14,352 nucleotides of DNA from Entamoeba histolytica HM-1:IMSS. Its lineage: Eukaryota; Evosea; Mastigamoebida; Endamoebidae. Of the stretch, positions 13,313-14,352 are shown in pieces. The notes beneath the pieces were generated by a model, which was given only the letters and a program-made list of their open reading frames with translations, had not been told where the DNA came from and did no database searches. The stretch spans positions 1 through 14,352 of the forward strand of contig NW_001915216.1 of assembly GCF_000208925.1 (NCBI RefSeq). The letters run 5' to 3'. Each line of letters starts with the position of its first letter. Position 1 is the stretch's first letter. The translations under genes and the position numbers were made by a program.

Positions 13313-13788
13313 TTTCTTCTTCTGACATATTTCTGTTGTTTATATTCTTCTTTATATCGTTTAATTTCTTTTATTATATCTAATTCTTGTTTATTATCAT
13401 TATGTCTTATTTTCTTCTATTTTCTTATTATTTATATTATTCTTCTATTATTCTTTTAATCATATTCTATTTCTTCTTTTTTATTTATTATTCATTCTTT
13501 TTATTTTTATTTCCATTTTCTATTTCTTTTCATTTATTATCTTTATTTCAAATGAAAAATCTATACATTCTTATGTTGTTATGAATCAAAATATAATCTC
13601 CATTCTAATATTTACACAAATGAATTAATATATACTAATTTCATTCTTTTAGATTGATTAAAAATAAATAATTATAATAAATTATAATAAAAATAATGTG
13701 ATTTTAAATATTAGAGAGAATAATAAGTTATAAACAGGAGAAACGTGAATAAATGATTAGATATGAAATAGTCAAAGAATTAAAGAAT

Positions 13789-14352
13789 TATATTTTCTAC
13801 AAACAGAATATGGTATAAAACAAAATATAAATAAATGATAAATAACCAAATGAATGAAGAAATAATAATATACAATATACAAATTAACACACTAATAATA
13901 AATTGTACCATACAAAATAATTATAAAAAAGAAATAAATAAAAATAAGAAAATAAATATTTCATAAATTAAAATATATTAAAAAAGCAAAAAGAAACATG
14001 ATAAATTTAATCAAATAAATAGATATTATAAAGAAGTAAATAAATAAACAAATAGAATAAATTTCATAATATTAAATAAATTGAATAAATAAAATAAATT
14101 ATATATTTCAAAAGAAGAAAATCAAAAATAATTTATTCAATAAATAATAATAATAATAATAATAGTAATCATAAATAAATATAATTTTATTAATTCTTTA
14201 TAATTTTATAAATAATTTAATGAATTAATAATATTTAATATTTTATCTATGTAAATAATATAATAATGTAACAATTTACAAATAAAATAAAAATATATTT
14301 AAATATTCTTTTCATTCATTATTTCATATTAACAAATAAAATAAATATGTTA
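13789..14352. other. AT-rich gene-free stretch beyond the mirrored part of the right ITR
   Basis: No gene, tRNA or hairpin of note was seen. It is extremely AT-rich, with (TAA)n at about 14145-14164. Its base composition continues that of the outer ITR without a visible break at 13788. It may be more of the ITR, with the left copy missing because the sequence starts inside the repeat, or host DNA beside an integrated element. Confidence 0.5.

Larger units (their letters stand above)
1..13788. other. Putative linear virus genome or virus-derived element bounded by inverted repeats
   Basis: Long inverted repeats enclose a compact set of genes: a CRESS-type HUH/SF3 replication protein, two circovirus-like capsid candidates, a coiled-coil protein, a pair of adhesin-like proteins, a deoxynucleoside kinase and small unknown genes. 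All recognisable genes are viral in flavour and open, apart from one frame break in the second capsid gene. The sequence does not tell whether this is a free linear genome or an integrated copy. No polymerase, integrase or transposase was recognised, so replication would depend on Rep plus host enzymes. Confidence 0.75.
12944..13788 (-). repeat. Right inverted terminal repeat (perfect 13071-13788, degraded from about 12944)
   Basis: This is the reverse complement of the left arm. The perfect part runs from 13071 to 13788, where comparison stops only because the left side of the window ends. The inner 127 bases are a diverged copy, with a shorter (AT)n run near 12962-12975 and the tandem GTCAGC pair at 13041-13055. 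Identity of the outer 718 bp against divergence inside suggests that copying or gene conversion between arms stops near 719/13070 (inference). Confidence 0.95.

Noticed and set aside
1..14352. Canonical CRESS origin nonanucleotide (NANTATTAC) in a stem-loop
   Set aside because: I did not find it in the intergenic regions or ITRs. GATATTAC at 2726-2733 differs at a required position and is not in a loop. Absence fits a different origin type.
1..14352. Alternative genetic code (reassigned stops)
   Set aside because: Rep, kinase, capsids and the coiled-coil protein are open and end at TAA or TAG at sensible places with the standard code. AT-rich ITR frames that would open under a ciliate code are not protein-like.
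1..14352. CRISPR array, tRNA or rRNA genes
   Set aside because: No regularly spaced identical repeats with unique spacers and no cloverleaf or rRNA-like segments were seen. The 40-nt ITR repeats are degenerate and directly abutting.

Overview
The window looks like a nearly complete, previously unfamiliar eukaryotic DNA virus or virus-derived element of about 14 kb. It is very AT-rich and bounded by long inverted terminal repeats (ITRs). Positions 1-718 are mirrored by 13071-13788 with no difference that I could find by eye, and a degraded repeat continues inward to about 850 and 12944. The right side runs 564 bases beyond the last mirrored base, so either the left end is cut inside its repeat or 13789-14352 is flanking DNA.

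Layout. After the left ITR come two related minus-strand genes (354 and 213 codons). The larger carries four copies of a beta-rich 'NG.Y...DG...V' module like those in phage tail and receptor-binding proteins. Diverging from them are three plus-strand structural genes: two jelly-roll-type capsid candidates (577 codons and about 290 codons), which share a DQFK motif in the style of circovirus-like capsids, and an 824-codon coiled-coil protein with an Arg-rich start. Facing them is a 550-codon minus-strand replication protein with HUH endonuclease and superfamily 3 helicase motifs of the CRESS-DNA virus (circular Rep-encoding ssDNA virus) type. To its right is an accessory block of small unrecognised genes (172, 101 and 108 codons), a 57-codon single-pass membrane protein and a deoxynucleoside kinase, followed by about 630 bases without a convincing gene and the right ITR.

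How it may work together (inference). Rep would initiate replication, probably at sites in the ITRs, which hold a perfect 54-bp palindrome, 40-nt degenerate tandem repeats and a cluster of GTCAG motifs. The kinase would supply dNTP precursors, the two capsid candidates plus the coiled-coil protein would form the particle, and the repeat-bearing pair may decorate it and bind a surface. No DNA polymerase, integrase, packaging ATPase or protease was seen. The combination of CRESS-type Rep and capsids with a long linear ITR-bounded genome, a nucleoside kinase and phage-like adhesin repeats is the striking point.

Host. Gene spacing is tight, leaders look only tens of bases long, and several promoters resemble the published Entamoeba histolytica core elements (an exact GTATTTAAAG upstream of one gene, an exact AAAAATTCA just before another, TAATT at stop codons). 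A protist host, possibly an Entamoeba relative, is a testable guess and not a conclusion.
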